The notes beneath the pieces were generated by a model. The model was not told the origin of the DNA, did not search any database, and saw only the letters and a program-made list of their open reading frames with translations. A stretch of DNA of 64,000 nucleotides, taken from assembly GCF_022394535.1 (NCBI RefSeq), contig NZ_CP089414.1, positions 5,270,001 through 5,334,000 of the forward strand. Reading direction: 5' to 3'. This DNA is from Dyella terrae. GTDB lineage: Bacteria > Pseudomonadota > Gammaproteobacteria > Xanthomonadales > Rhodanobacteraceae. Both the position numbers and the translations under genes were made by a program. Within the stretch, counting starts at the first letter, position 1. The number at the start of each line of letters is the position of its first letter. This document shows, piece after piece, positions 1 to 8,868 of the stretch.

Positions 1-111
1 AGGATTTTGCCGGAGAAGTTCATCCAGCCCCTTGTAAGCAACGGAGAACTGACCGGCGAGGCTCGCAGCCCTCGCACGCTCTAGACGCCTGTATCGCAGA
101 TCGTTAGCCAT
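1..111 (-). CDS. Partial small protein downstream of the RHS gene; possible immunity partner
   Basis: An open frame of 37 codons begins at an ATG 10 bases after the RHS stop codon and runs off the left edge of the window. The visible part is basic at the N-terminus (MANDLRYRRLERARAAS) and then reads like one tetratricopeptide helix pair (AGQFSVAYKGLDELLRQNP), but a single repeat is weak evidence. The close spacing on the same strand suggests translation coupled to the RHS gene. RHS proteins with variable C-terminal tips are commonly followed by a small gene encoding the cognate immunity protein, so that role is plausible but inferred. The family cannot be assigned from this fragment. Confidence 0.5.
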   Translation of the reverse strand, partial: MANDLRYRRLERARAASLAGQFSVAYKGLDELLRQNP

Positions 112-121
112 GACTAGATAG

Positions 122-3100
122 TTACATTTGAGTCTTGTCGATCACTGTGCCGCCCAACCCTTGATACATGCTGCACCCGATGGGGTTCCCTTCTTCGCAG
201 AGCTGGCCCATTTGCATCTCCAACACTTCGAAGAATAGAGGTGGACACTCTGCTCGCGTGAAATTTCGCTTGGCAACCTTTAGCCATGCACGTACCTGCC
301 TTAGCCTGTTGGCATTGAGCGCACCGCTCCTTTCGGCATCTTCAGCCGCCTTGATGGCGCGCCTCACCTCATCAGGATTGGACTGGGCATTGAGGCGAGG
401 CGTCAACGGATCGTTACCACCTATGTTGTTTGTGCCCTGAAGTTTGCTCGTTCCGAGAGGGTCAAAGAAATTGAGCGGACTGCTATCAACGTACGCAAAC
501 GTGCTCAACCCACCGTCGAGACCGATGGGATCACTCTGCAAGTAACGCCCGGTCGCGGCCTCATAGTCGCGGTTGACGTTATTTGCCAAGCCGCTCTCGG
601 CGTCGTAGTACTGGCCGGGTAACCGTAGACCGTATACAAAACCATTCGCACTCGTCGGTTGCTGCTCACCAAAGGCATTCGTCTGATAGGCAAGCTGCCA
701 GATGGTGTTACCACTTGTGTTTGCGATTGCGCGCGGGGTGCCCAGCCCATCCGCATGCACATAGCTCACCGTGCTCACGCCACTCGCCGTGTCGACGGTC
801 GCCACCGGTAGATCACCGAGCCAGACATAGTCGCGCGAGTTGCTGCCGTACTCCCCGATAAGCTGACTAGCCTCATCGTAAGCAAACCGCTGGCTGCTGG
901 CGGACGGGAACGTCGCCACCTTCGCTGTGCGCTGCCCCAGCACGTTGTACGTATACGTCCCCACCGTACTGCCATCCCGCTGCACCACCGTCATGCGGTT
1001 ACGCCCGTTGTAGCCATACCCAAAGGTGTCACCACCGATCACGCTACCCGTGGTGTTGCCGTTGGCGTCGTAGGTGCGGGCGGCGTTGCCGATGGCGGTG
1101 AGGTGATGGGTTCCGGTTTGGTAGGTATAGGCTCCCGTGGCGAGACCATTGCCCGTCTTGCTCAGGCGGTCGCCGGTCTTGCTGTACGTATAGGTTTCTT
1201 CCGGGTTGGTGCTGGCGTCGTAGAGGCCGGTGAGGCGGTAGAGCGGGTCGTAGGCGTAGGTTTCCGTGGCCGGGCTGGCGCCGGAGGCGTTGCCCAGGGC
1301 GGTGATGTTGCCCATGGCATCGCGGGCAAAGTGCAGGTTGAGCGCGGGGCTCACCACATCGGTGACGGCGTAGTTGGCGTCGTAGGTGCGCGTGATGGTT
1401 TGGCCGTTACCCAGCGTGTAGCTGGCGATGGGGCCAAAGGGCAGGTAGCTGATGGCGGTGACCACATTGCCGGCGCCTGCACCACTGGTGCCCGGGGGCA
1501 GGGCGGTGACGCCGCTGATACGGCCGGCCGCGTCGCGGCTGTACTGGATGGAGGTGCCGGCCGGTGTCAGCGTGCTGGCCAGGCGATCTGCCAGGGTGTA
1601 GCCGTAGGCGGTGACATCCGTGACGGTGCCCTGTGTCTGGCTCTTGCGGGTGACGTTGCCGTGGGCGTCGTAGCAGTACACCGTGGTCACGGCGGTTTCG
1701 ATGATGCGGGTGAGGCGACCGACCGGATAGGAGGCCGGGCAGCCCGTGACGCTGTTGGCCTCGTCGTAGGCATAGGCCACATTGAGCGTGCCGTCCGCAT
1801 AAGTGGTGGCGGTGCGACGGTTGAGCGCGTCGTACGTGCTATTGCTCACCACGCCCTTGGCATCCGTGCGCTGGGTGACGTTGCCGCCCGCGTCGTACAC
1901 ATAGGTCGTGCTGCCGGTGTCAGGACTCTGCACGCCAGTGGCGTTGCCCAGGCCGTCGTAGCTGTAGGTGGTGTTGAGTCCATCCGGATCGCTCACACCT
2001 TCCAGTCGATCGTTGGCGTCGTACGCAAAGGCACTTTGCGTGTTCTGCGTGGCGGTATCCGTGCCGCTGTAGTTGTCGATGGTGGTGATGAGGCGATTGA
2101 GCCCGTCATAACCCTGCTTGCGCTGCACACCCAGGGCATCACCGGTATGCACCAGGTTGCCGTTGGCGTCGTAGCTGTCGCTGTAGACCGCGTTGAATAC
2201 CGCGTGACTCAGGCCATCGGTGACCTTGGTGAGCTGGCCCAGCGTGTTGAACGTACGCGACAGGCTGCGGCGCAGTGTGCCGCTGCTGTCGTAGGTCTGC
2301 TCAGCGGTCTTGTTACCCGCCGCGTCGAGCGTGTACTGCACGTAGTTGCCCAGTGCGTCGGTGATCTTGGTGAGGCGATGGGCTGCGTCATAGGTGTAGT
2401 TCACTGTCACGCCATCGGCGTCCTGGATGGAGGCTACCGAGCCGTAGGCCGTGTAGCCGACGGTGGTTACCGCATCGTTGGGCGAAGCCGAGCCATCCGC
2501 GTTGGCGCGGACGGTACGTGTGAGCAGCCAACCGCGTGGGCTGTAGGCAAGGTCCGTGATCACCCCGTTGGCGCTGGACTGGCGCACCACGCGCCCGTTC
2601 TTGTCGTAGGCCACCACGGTCGTGATCTGCCCAAGGGCGTTCGCCACCGTATACACGTCACCCGCGCGATGGCAGGCGCCGCCCGCGGTGCCGCAGCCGG
2701 ATTCGTCGGCGCTCAGGTAATAGCTGTAGTTGGTGATGTCGGAGACATCAGTGCGTGGGCCGTCGACTGAGAGCAACAGACCGGTGAGGGGGCATTGCGT
2801 GGTGTCAACAGCATTGCAGTAGGTGTAGCGCCACTGGCGCACGCCAGCTGGGGCATTAGTGCTGCTGCCGCAGGTGTAGCTGGCGGCGCCAGTGACGGTT
2901 GGATCTGCTTCGCAACGAGCGGTGGCTTGGCCATAGGCGTTGTAGACCCAAGACGCCGAGGCAACGGTATTGCCATTGTTGTCGAGCACGGTGCGGGTCA
3001 GTGGAACGCGGAGCGTGGTGTCCCAGGTGAAGTTGGTGGTTCGTTGCGTAGCCTGCCCTTTGGCGTCGATCTGCTGAGTCAGTAGTGCAGCGGCACTATA

Positions 3101-4651
3101 GGTGGTCGCCGTGGTGTTGCCATTGAAATCCACATAGCTCATCGGATTGCTGTTGGCGTCGTACGTGCGGGTATTCCAGGGCTGACCACATGCTGGTCCA
3201 CAAGGCTGCCCTATTGTTGCTGCGCGACTCAGGCCGTTGGCTGTCGCAAAGCCAAACGCCATCGTTCCGCCCAGCGGGTAGGTTACTGTGGATGATCCGT
3301 CACTATTGTAGGCAATTGCAGTGGCATCGGCCCCGCCTGCCGCACTGGCCCACGTCGCCCGCCCTTGACTGTCATAGGTCGTACTCTCATAGCGGACCCC
3401 GGATTCATCGATGATGCCAGTCAATGCATTGGGGAGATTGTTTCCACCAGTCAACGAGGTTTCGTTGTAAGCGTACTGACGAATTTGATTGTCCGGGTAT
3501 TGGGCTGATAGCAAGTTTCCAACGCTGTCGTACGCATAAATGATATTTCCACCGTTTGGCTGCGTGATTTGATGCACGCGACCGCCGCTGTCGTAGGTGA
3601 AATTGAGTTGTCGCCCATCGGGATCAGTAACGGTCAGAAGCAGACCTGCGACTGGGGCAATGCTAGTCGGAGTTTGTGCCGTGCTGTACGTAAACGAAGC
3701 GCCGATACCGCTCTCGTCGACAACCTGCTGCATGCGGCCGTTGACATCATAGGTTTCGAAGTGCCGTAGCGCAGCAACGTAAAGTGTATAGCTCGTAGCA
3801 ACGCCTTGCGCATTGTCAACTTCGGTCAACGTATCGATATTATCGCGAGATGTCGTCCAAATTCCGTTGCTCTTGGTAAAGAACTCCTGCTTTCCATCTG
3901 GGCGAAACACCGTGATAGAAGGAGGGACCGCTGAGATTTTCAGGAAACGATCAAAGCTATGCCGCCAGTGCGCTCCAATACTCGTCGTCGCGGTTGCGGC
4001 ATTGCTGTTATAGAACCGACGGAATGTCAGCCATGAATTGCTGCTGTAGTCCTCGTCTTGGAGGTATTTGTTGCCGGTGGCGGCGTTAATGGGATCGGCA
4101 ACGGAAGGGTTTCCGGTTTGAGCTGGCACCGCTTGTGGTGCGCCATGGTCTTTCGGACAGGTCAGTGAGCCACCTTCGCCACCGTTGCATCCGCCGCCAT
4201 CGCCCACGTTTTTGCGGTCATCGACGCTGTAGGAGTAAATGGAATAGTTCTCACTCGGCCCAAGATAAATGGGAGGGGTCTTTGGTGAGCCATCATTGTT
4301 AGAAATAAGCCAGGTCCCCACCATAATCACTGGCGAACCCCAATAGGTGGCATCTACACAGGCTTGACTGTGCGACCAGTTGACCACTTGCTGAGAACCG
4401 TCTCCAGGTAGAGCGTAAGTGGATGTGCACTCATTGAGCGCCTGTGCGCGCGTCTGGAGGTAATAGACAACGTCAGCTCGTGCGGCGAAGGGCCAGAGCG
4501 CTAGAAGCGTCAGCAAGAAAAATATCCATGGAACCTTTGCTCCGAATCTTGCCTGAGCGATATTGGCTTCTGAATTTTTCTTGTTGTGGCGAACGAAAGA
4601 CTGGTATGAGCCAATCCAGCGCACGAATGGCGCCGTACATTGAACAACCAT
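122..4651 (-). CDS. Secreted RHS/YD-repeat protein with variable C-terminal tip
   Basis: A protein of about 1,509 residues from the ATG at 4651, which follows a G-rich stretch; an upstream in-frame start at 4702 is possible. The N-terminus has a basic region then a hydrophobic segment ending in PFAARA (about residues 37-56), a good signal peptide. A DUF6531-like entry follows (DPINAATGNKYLQDEDY), then about 1,000 residues of YD repeats, which form the beta-cocoon shell of RHS proteins. The conserved core end is present (YLQSDPIGLDGG and, later, DPLG), followed by a 108-residue tip rich in charged helix and containing four cysteines. No PAAR or VgrG-binding domain is visible, so Sec export rather than type VI delivery is likelier. 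The tip matches no toxin family I recognise; the protein could be a toxin carrier, an adhesin or a contact-dependent effector. Confidence 0.85.
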   Translation of the reverse strand: MVVQCTAPFVRWIGSYQSFVRHNKKNSEANIAQARFGAKVPWIFFLLTLLALWPFAARADVVYYLQTRAQALNECTSTYALPGDGSQQVVNWSHSQACVDATYWGSPVIMVGTWLISNNDGSPKTPPIYLGPSENYSIYSYSVDDRKNVGDGGGCNGGEGGSLTCPKDHGAPQAVPAQTGNPSVADPINAATGNKYLQDEDYSSNSWLTFRRFYNSNAATATTSIGAHWRHSFDRFLKISAVPPSITVFRPDGKQEFFTKSNGIWTTSRDNIDTLTEVDNAQGVATSYTLYVAALRHFETYDVNGRMQQVVDESGIGASFTYSTAQTPTSIAPVAGLLLTVTDPDGRQLNFTYDSGGRVHQITQPNGGNIIYAYDSVGNLLSAQYPDNQIRQYAYNETSLTGGNNLPNALTGIIDESGVRYESTTYDSQGRATWASAAGGADATAIAYNSDGSSTVTYPLGGTMAFGFATANGLSRAATIGQPCGPACGQPWNTRTYDANSNPMSYVDFNGNTTATTYSAAALLTQQIDAKGQATQRTTNFTWDTTLRVPLTRTVLDNNGNTVASASWVYNAYGQATARCEADPTVTGAASYTCGSSTNAPAGVRQWRYTYCNAVDTTQCPLTGLLLSVDGPRTDVSDITNYSYYLSADESGCGTAGGACHRAGDVYTVANALGQITTVVAYDKNGRVVRQSSANGVITDLAYSPRGWLLTRTVRANADGSASPNDAVTTVGYTAYGSVASIQDADGVTVNYTYDAAHRLTKITDALGNYVQYTLDAAGNKTAEQTYDSSGTLRRSLSRTFNTLGQLTKVTDGLSHAVFNAVYSDSYDANGNLVHTGDALGVQRKQGYDGLNRLITTIDNYSGTDTATQNTQSAFAYDANDRLEGVSDPDGLNTTYSYDGLGNATGVQSPDTGSTTYVYDAGGNVTQRTDAKGVVSNSTYDALNRRTATTYADGTLNVAYAYDEANSVTGCPASYPVGRLTRIIETAVTTVYCYDAHGNVTRKSQTQGTVTDVTAYGYTLADRLASTLTPAGTSIQYSRDAAGRISGVTALPPGTSGAGAGNVVTAISYLPFGPIASYTLGNGQTITRTYDANYAVTDVVSPALNLHFARDAMGNITALGNASGASPATETYAYDPLYRLTGLYDASTNPEETYTYSKTGDRLSKTGNGLATGAYTYQTGTHHLTAIGNAARTYDANGNTTGSVIGGDTFGYGYNGRNRMTVVQRDGSTVGTYTYNVLGQRTAKVATFPSASSQRFAYDEASQLIGEYGSNSRDYVWLGDLPVATVDTASGVSTVSYVHADGLGTPRAIANTSGNTIWQLAYQTNAFGEQQPTSANGFVYGLRLPGQYYDAESGLANNVNRDYEAATGRYLQSDPIGLDGGLSTFAYVDSSPLNFFDPLGTSKLQGTNNIGGNDPLTPRLNAQSNPDEVRRAIKAAEDAERSGALNANRLRQVRAWLKVAKRNFTRAECPPLFFEVLEMQMGQLCEEGNPIGCSMYQGLGGTVIDKTQM

Positions 4652-4977
4652 GTTACCCCCTGTGACGACGTCCACGTTGTCTGCACCATTTACAGGTGCC
4701 ACGAAGAATCTCTATAGCAGGGCAGCCTGTTGAGACGCCATATTTCTTCCGAGGACTCCGTCACGCTTTGGATCAAATAGATCTTCTGGCCTTGTGACGG
4801 CTACTCCATTTGGTCGATACGAACTCTTGGAGCGCTGGCTGTTGCTTGCCAGTGCAGCTATCCGCGGCAGGCTGAGCGGTATAAGAAACCTATAGCCCTG
4901 ATCTGCGTATTTCGCGGCGATTAGCGACATACGAACAAGAAAAGGCCCGACATAGTCGGGCCTTTTTCTTTGAAACG
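4652..4977. other. Intergenic region between RHS gene and tRNA-Leu
   Basis: These 326 bases hold the tRNA terminator (4941-4965) and probably the RHS promoter. Base composition is visibly more AT-rich than the flanking housekeeping genes. A minus-strand open frame crosses this stretch and the tRNA, but it has no recognisable similarity and includes the tRNA sequence, so I do not call it a gene. No repeat or integrase remnant is recognisable. Confidence 0.6.
4941..4965 (-). terminator. Rho-independent terminator after tRNA-Leu
   Basis: A perfect 11-base-pair stem (AAAGGCCCGAC with its complement) around a three-base loop, with a T-run on either strand. It lies 12 bases beyond the 3' end of the tRNA and would end its transcript. 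It could also act on transcription coming the other way. Confidence 0.85.
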
Positions 4978-5063
4978 TGGTACCGGTGATAGGACTTGAA
5001 CCTACACTCTGTCGCCAGAAGCGGATTTTGAGTCCGCCGCGTCTACCATTCCGCCACACCGGC
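4978..5063 (-). tRNA. tRNA-Leu (anticodon CAA)
   Basis: On the minus strand the sequence begins GCCGGTGTGGCGGAATGG and ends with an encoded CCA. The anticodon stem GCGGA/TCCGC encloses the loop CTCAAAA, giving anticodon CAA for the TTG codon. A long variable arm is present, as expected for class II leucine tRNAs, and the T-loop GTTCAAGTC is intact. The first acceptor pair is G-U. The 3' end faces the RHS gene. Confidence 0.95.
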
Positions 5064-5089
5064 ATTGCAAGTTGAACATTATGCCGGGT

Positions 5090-5668
5090 TCAGTGGACCG
5101 GGTCGAGCCCCAATTGACGATCGGAGCGCTGGTACTGGTTGTGGCCCAGGGGCTGGAACACGGCGCAGTGGGTCATGGCGCCGGAGTAGATGTGCAGGCT
5201 CACGGCGACGGCGTCGTCGCTGGGGTTGCGGATGGTGTGGTATTCGTGGGGCGGGATCAGGCTGCCGGCGGAGCCGGGGCCGGCCTGGATGGAGCCCACG
5301 GGCTGGAAGCAATAGTTGCCGTTCTCGTCGGCCAGGCGCTCGTACTGGACTACTTCCAGCGCGCCGCTCCAAACGCCTTCCACGCACCACATGCCGCAAT
5401 GGTCGTGGATGGGGGTGCCTTGGCCGGGGCCCCAGGTCATGGCGACCACGGCGTAGCCGTGCTCTTTACTGCGGTACAGCTCGCGGCGGGCGTAGCGGCC
5501 TTCGGCGGTCTCGAATACGCAGTCGGGAAGCTTCACTTCCTGGCCGCGGATGAGGGCGCAGAGGCTGTTGCGCAGGCTGTCCGTCACTGCGCGGGTGGTG
5601 TCCTGCGCGACGGCGGCGTCGATGGCGTCGATGAGCTGGCGCGAGCCAGGGAAATCCAGGGTGAGCAT
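5090..5668 (-). CDS. Cysteine dioxygenase family protein
   Basis: A 192-residue cupin that would oxidise a small thiol, most likely L-cysteine to cysteine sulfinate, with non-haem iron in the cytoplasm. Iron ligands are visible as His88 and His90 (TPIHDHCG) and His144 (HTIRN). Compared with the mammalian enzyme, Cys95 and Tyr161 fall at the positions that form the Cys-Tyr cross-link, and Arg61 falls at the carboxylate-binding Arg60; this favours cysteine over 3-mercaptopropionate, though the choice needs an alignment. It lies 67 bases after metX on the same strand, which fits a role in sulfur amino acid turnover. Length matches the family. Confidence 0.85.
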   Translation of the reverse strand: MLTLDFPGSRQLIDAIDAAVAQDTTRAVTDSLRNSLCALIRGQEVKLPDCVFETAEGRYARRELYRSKEHGYAVVAMTWGPGQGTPIHDHCGMWCVEGVWSGALEVVQYERLADENGNYCFQPVGSIQAGPGSAGSLIPPHEYHTIRNPSDDAVAVSLHIYSGAMTHCAVFQPLGHNQYQRSDRQLGLDPVH

Positions 5669-5735
5669 GGTGTTCTCGGTAGGTCGTGCTGCCGGGCCAT
5701 CTTAGCAGCGCCGGCCGGAGGGTGCAGTCGACCGT

Positions 5736-6839
5736 TCAGAGTTGGCCGAGAAAGCCGCCAATGGCGCGGCTGTAGTTGGGGATATCGACCAGAAAGGCGT
5801 CGTGGCCCTGCGGTGAATCCAGCGCTACGAAGTCCACGGCGGCGCCCGCGGCGCGCAGGCCGTCGGCGATCTGTTCCTGTTGTTCCAGCGGGAACAAGAT
5901 GTCGGTGCTTACGCCGATCACCATGGCTTTTTCGATGTGGATACGCTTGAGGCCTTCCATCACGCCGCCGCTGCCGTACTCGCTGATGTCGAACCAGTCG
6001 CTGGCGCGCGACAGGTAGAGATAGCTATTGGGGTCGAAGGTGTGCACGAAACGCTGGGCGTGGCCTTCCAGGTAGGACTCCACTTCAAATTCGTGGCCGA
6101 ACGGGTTGTCGCCGCGCTGCTCGGGGTCGAGGCGGATGCGCGCGAAGCGGCCGTTCCATTCCATGGCGGAGCGGTAGGTGATCACGCCGAGCTTGCGCGC
6201 GATGCTCATGCCGTCGGTGGGGTAGTTGTCGTCGCTGTACTGGCCGTGGTTCCAGTGCGGGTCGAGACGGATGGCTTCGCGCTGCAGGGAGCGGATGGCG
6301 ATGGCGAACGGTTGCGCCTGTGGCGCAGTGTCCACGCTGATGTGCGCGCGCACGCTGCCCGGGTGCAGCACCATGTAGGCCAGCGCGCTCATGCCGCCCA
6401 TGGAGCAGCCGATAAGGCAGGCCAACTGATCGATACCGAGACTACGCACGGCGATATACGCGGCGTTGGCCACGTCTTCCAACGAGAGTTCGGGGAAGTC
6501 GAGACGATAGGGCTCGCCGGTGGCCGGGTTGGTCGACGCGGCGCAGGTGGAGCCCTTGTCGCTGCCCAGCGAGTTCACACAGATGACGAACCAGCGCGAG
6601 GTGTCGATGGCTTTGCCGGGGCCGATCATCGCCTCCCACCAGCCGGGCGAGGGATCTTCTGCGTTGGACGCAGCGTGTGCGCTGGGCGAGAGGCCGGTGA
6701 GTAGCAGCACGGCGTTGTCGCGTGCTTCGCTCAGTGTGCCCCAGGTTTCGTACGCCACGCGGGCTTCGCGCAACTCGCCACCGCGCTTCATGGCGAAGGG
6801 CGAGGGCAGGGCGCAGTAGCGGCGCGCGTCGTTTTCCAT
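5736..6839 (-). CDS. metX: MetX-family acyltransferase (serine O-succinyl- or homoserine O-acetyltransferase)
   Basis: A 367-residue alpha/beta-hydrolase-fold acyltransferase. The nucleophile is Ser146 in GCSMGG; the acid and base are visible in VSTDILFP and GHDAFLVD near the C-terminus. Other family marks are GPGKAIDT and NPATGEPYRLDFPE. Classical MetX acetylates homoserine for methionine synthesis, but characterised relatives from Xanthomonadales were shown to be L-serine O-succinyltransferases acting in cysteine synthesis, and the GLSPSAHA region here resembles that group. The gene begins only 3 bases after the ccmI stop and precedes a cysteine dioxygenase, so the cysteine role is favoured by context. 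Exact acyl donor and acceptor are not settled. Confidence 0.85.
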   Translation of the reverse strand: MENDARRYCALPSPFAMKRGGELREARVAYETWGTLSEARDNAVLLLTGLSPSAHAASNAEDPSPGWWEAMIGPGKAIDTSRWFVICVNSLGSDKGSTCAASTNPATGEPYRLDFPELSLEDVANAAYIAVRSLGIDQLACLIGCSMGGMSALAYMVLHPGSVRAHISVDTAPQAQPFAIAIRSLQREAIRLDPHWNHGQYSDDNYPTDGMSIARKLGVITYRSAMEWNGRFARIRLDPEQRGDNPFGHEFEVESYLEGHAQRFVHTFDPNSYLYLSRASDWFDISEYGSGGVMEGLKRIHIEKAMVIGVSTDILFPLEQQEQIADGLRAAGAAVDFVALDSPQGHDAFLVDIPNYSRAIGGFLGQL

Positions 6840-6842
6840 GAG

Positions 6843-7886
6843 TTAGTGAACCTTGTCGATGCTGATGCTGATGGGCGTATGCGTGTTGACGTTGATCACG
6901 CCGGCATCGCCTTCCAGGTCGCCCGGTTGGGCGATGGCTTGGCCGCTTTTGCTGATGCGGGCACCGACGAAAACGCGCGACGCGGAGGATAGTTTGAGTT
7001 GCGGCGTCATGCCCATCCCATCGTTGAGCGTGACGGTAGCGGGCAGGGCGGCGGCATCCATTTTCGCCACGGCCAGCGGCATCGGCGGGCCCTGGTCGGC
7101 ACGGGCGTAGACGAACAGCGTGTCACCCGGCGCGAGCTTGTCCTTCAGCGAGGGCGAGAGCGTCACCTTCACCTGCAGCGATGGTTGCACCGATTCGGCG
7201 GCAGGCGTTTCCGACGTGGTCTTGCCGCCGTTGGCGCGGGATTCGGCTACGGCGATCTGCTCTTGCACGGCCTTGGCCACGTTAGAGCTGGGATCGAGCT
7301 GCGGCTGCAGTTGGCGCCACGTTGCGGCCGCTTCGGTGTACTGATCGTGCTGGAACTGGCTGATGCCGAGCAGCCACAGGCCACGCTGGCTTTGCGGATC
7401 GATCTTCACCGCGCGTTCGAGCAACTCCTGCGCGCGTCCTTCGATGCGATGGTCTTCGCGCAGCAATGAATCGGCTTCGGCCCAGCCGACCATAGCGACG
7501 CCGTTATCGGCATCAAGGCGCAAGACGTGGTCGTAAGCGTCGCGTGCGTCGGCGGCCTTGTGCATCACGCTGTAGGTTTGACCCAGAAGCATCCAGCCTT
7601 GCTGATCGTCCGGCTTTTGCGCGAGGTGCGTCTTCAGTTCATCGACGGCCTGATCGATGTTCATACCGGCGTCGGCCTTGGGCACGCCGTTGAGCGCCAC
7701 GGGCGTACCCACGGCCAGATAAAGCCCAATGGCGGCGATGGGCAGGCAGAACGCCACAATCATGGCCAGCGCGAATACGCCGCGCGGACGGCCTTGCTGG
7801 CGTCCATGACGCACCAACGGCAACAGCACAAGGAGCAGCGCCGCGACGATCATCGCCGCGGCGATCAGATAGAAAGCCAGCCTCAC
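6843..7886 (-). CDS. ccmI: Cytochrome c maturation protein CcmI (TPR)
   Basis: A 347-residue inner-membrane protein that hands apocytochrome c to the haem ligation complex. Two membrane segments lie in the first 60 residues (AAAMIVAALLLVLLPLV and FALAMIVAFCLPIAAIGLYL), joined by a basic loop. Tetratricopeptide repeats follow at about residues 80-210 (for example GWMLLGQTYSVMHKAADARD), and a beta-rich periplasmic C-terminal part ends the protein. The start overlaps the ccmH stop by 4 bases. It closes the ccm operon, although transcription may continue into metX. Confidence 0.9.
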   Translation of the reverse strand: MRLAFYLIAAAMIVAALLLVLLPLVRHGRQQGRPRGVFALAMIVAFCLPIAAIGLYLAVGTPVALNGVPKADAGMNIDQAVDELKTHLAQKPDDQQGWMLLGQTYSVMHKAADARDAYDHVLRLDADNGVAMVGWAEADSLLREDHRIEGRAQELLERAVKIDPQSQRGLWLLGISQFQHDQYTEAAATWRQLQPQLDPSSNVAKAVQEQIAVAESRANGGKTTSETPAAESVQPSLQVKVTLSPSLKDKLAPGDTLFVYARADQGPPMPLAVAKMDAAALPATVTLNDGMGMTPQLKLSSASRVFVGARISKSGQAIAQPGDLEGDAGVINVNTHTPISISIDKVH

Positions 7887-8329
7887 CAGTCGTCCCCTTC
7901 ATCGGCCGGTTTGTCGTCCGTGGTGGTGGCGCTGGCGGGGCGAGCGCGTCGACGCACCGTGACCACCACCACGGCCGCACCGGCCAGCAAAATCACCAAC
8001 GGCCCGAACCACAGCAGCAGCGTGCTGCCTTGCACCGGCGGGTCGTACAACACGAAATCGGAATAGCGGTCGACAAGGTATTGCTTGATCTCCTCGTCGC
8101 TCTTGCCCTGTTGCATCAGGTTGAATACTTCATGCCTCAGATCGCGCGCGAGGTCAGCATTGGAGTCGGCCAAGTTTTCGTTCTGGCACACCAAACAACG
8201 CAATTCGCGCGTGAGGTTCTGAAAACGAACTTCCTGCGCGTGGTCCTTGAAGGGCAGCGGGTCGATGGCCTGCGCAAAGGCGATGAACGCAAACAGACAC
8301 AGCGACACCAGCAGGAGCGCGCGCCTCAT
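7883..8329 (-). CDS. ccmH: Cytochrome c maturation protein CcmH (thioreductase subunit)
   Basis: A 148-residue protein with an N-terminal signal or anchor (LLLVSLCLFAFIAFAQA), the invariant redox motif LRCLVCQN with Cys45 and Cys48, and a C-terminal membrane helix (LLLWFGPLVILLAGAAVVVVTV) followed by a basic tail. This is the short CcmH (CcmL) form; the TPR part is a separate gene, ccmI. It reduces the CXXCH cysteines of apocytochrome c in the periplasm. Its ends overlap ccmI and ccmG by 4 bases each. Confidence 0.93.
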   Translation of the reverse strand: MRRALLLVSLCLFAFIAFAQAIDPLPFKDHAQEVRFQNLTRELRCLVCQNENLADSNADLARDLRHEVFNLMQQGKSDEEIKQYLVDRYSDFVLYDPPVQGSTLLLWFGPLVILLAGAAVVVVTVRRRARPASATTTDDKPADEGDDW

Positions 8330-8868
8330 GGCGTTTCCTTCGCCAGAGCGGCGATGACCGGCTTCAATTCCTTCTCGATCGCTTCCGGTGTCAGCGGCCC
8401 GATGCGCTTGTAGCGGATGATGCCTTTGCCGTCGACGAGGAAGCTCTCCGGTGCGCCGTACACGCCGAAGTCGATGGCAGTGCGGCCTTCGCGATCCACG
8501 ATAACCATGTCGTACGGATTGCCGTGCTGCGCCAGCCAGTTCTTGGCATCCGTTGCATCGTCTTTGTAGTTGTAGCCGATGACGGGCACGCCGATGGATT
8601 TGCCCTGGGTCATCAGCACCGGGTGTTCCTCACCGCAGGCAATGCACCAGCTGGCGAACACATTGATGAGGTAGGGCTTGCCTAGCAATGCATCGCGGCT
8701 CACGGTTTGCGCGGGGTCATCCAGCTTCGGCAGCACGAAGGCCGGCGCGGGTTTGTTGATCAGCGGAGAGGGCACTTCGCGTTGGTCATGCTGGGTGTTC
8801 CACCAGATGCCGAAGCCGAACAGCACGACCAGCAGCAGGAAGCCGAAAAAAGGAATCATGCGGCTCAT
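8326..8868 (-). CDS. ccmG: Thiol:disulfide interchange protein CcmG/DsbE
   Basis: A 180-residue membrane-anchored thioredoxin-like protein. The anchor is at residues 5-22 and the active site WCIAC places the redox cysteines at 75 and 78. The GVYGAPESFLVDGKG stretch carries the cis-proline and the family's glycine-rich turn. It supplies electrons to CcmH or apocytochrome c in the periplasm. Start and stop overlap ccmF and ccmH by 4 bases, so the three are probably translationally coupled. Confidence 0.93.
   Translation of the reverse strand: MSRMIPFFGFLLLVVLFGFGIWWNTQHDQREVPSPLINKPAPAFVLPKLDDPAQTVSRDALLGKPYLINVFASWCIACGEEHPVLMTQGKSIGVPVIGYNYKDDATDAKNWLAQHGNPYDMVIVDREGRTAIDFGVYGAPESFLVDGKGIIRYKRIGPLTPEAIEKELKPVIAALAKETP

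Noticed and set aside
1103..2770. Open frame of 555 codons on the plus strand opposite the RHS gene
   Set aside because: It is a by-product of the repetitive, GC-rich YD repeats read on the other strand; the translation is a low-complexity Val/Gly/Ala/Arg sequence with no family match.
4712..5065. Minus-strand frame covering the tRNA-Leu and the region before RHS
   Set aside because: It begins inside the tRNA sequence and gives the artefactual peptide typical of translated tRNA genes; no ribosome site or similarity.
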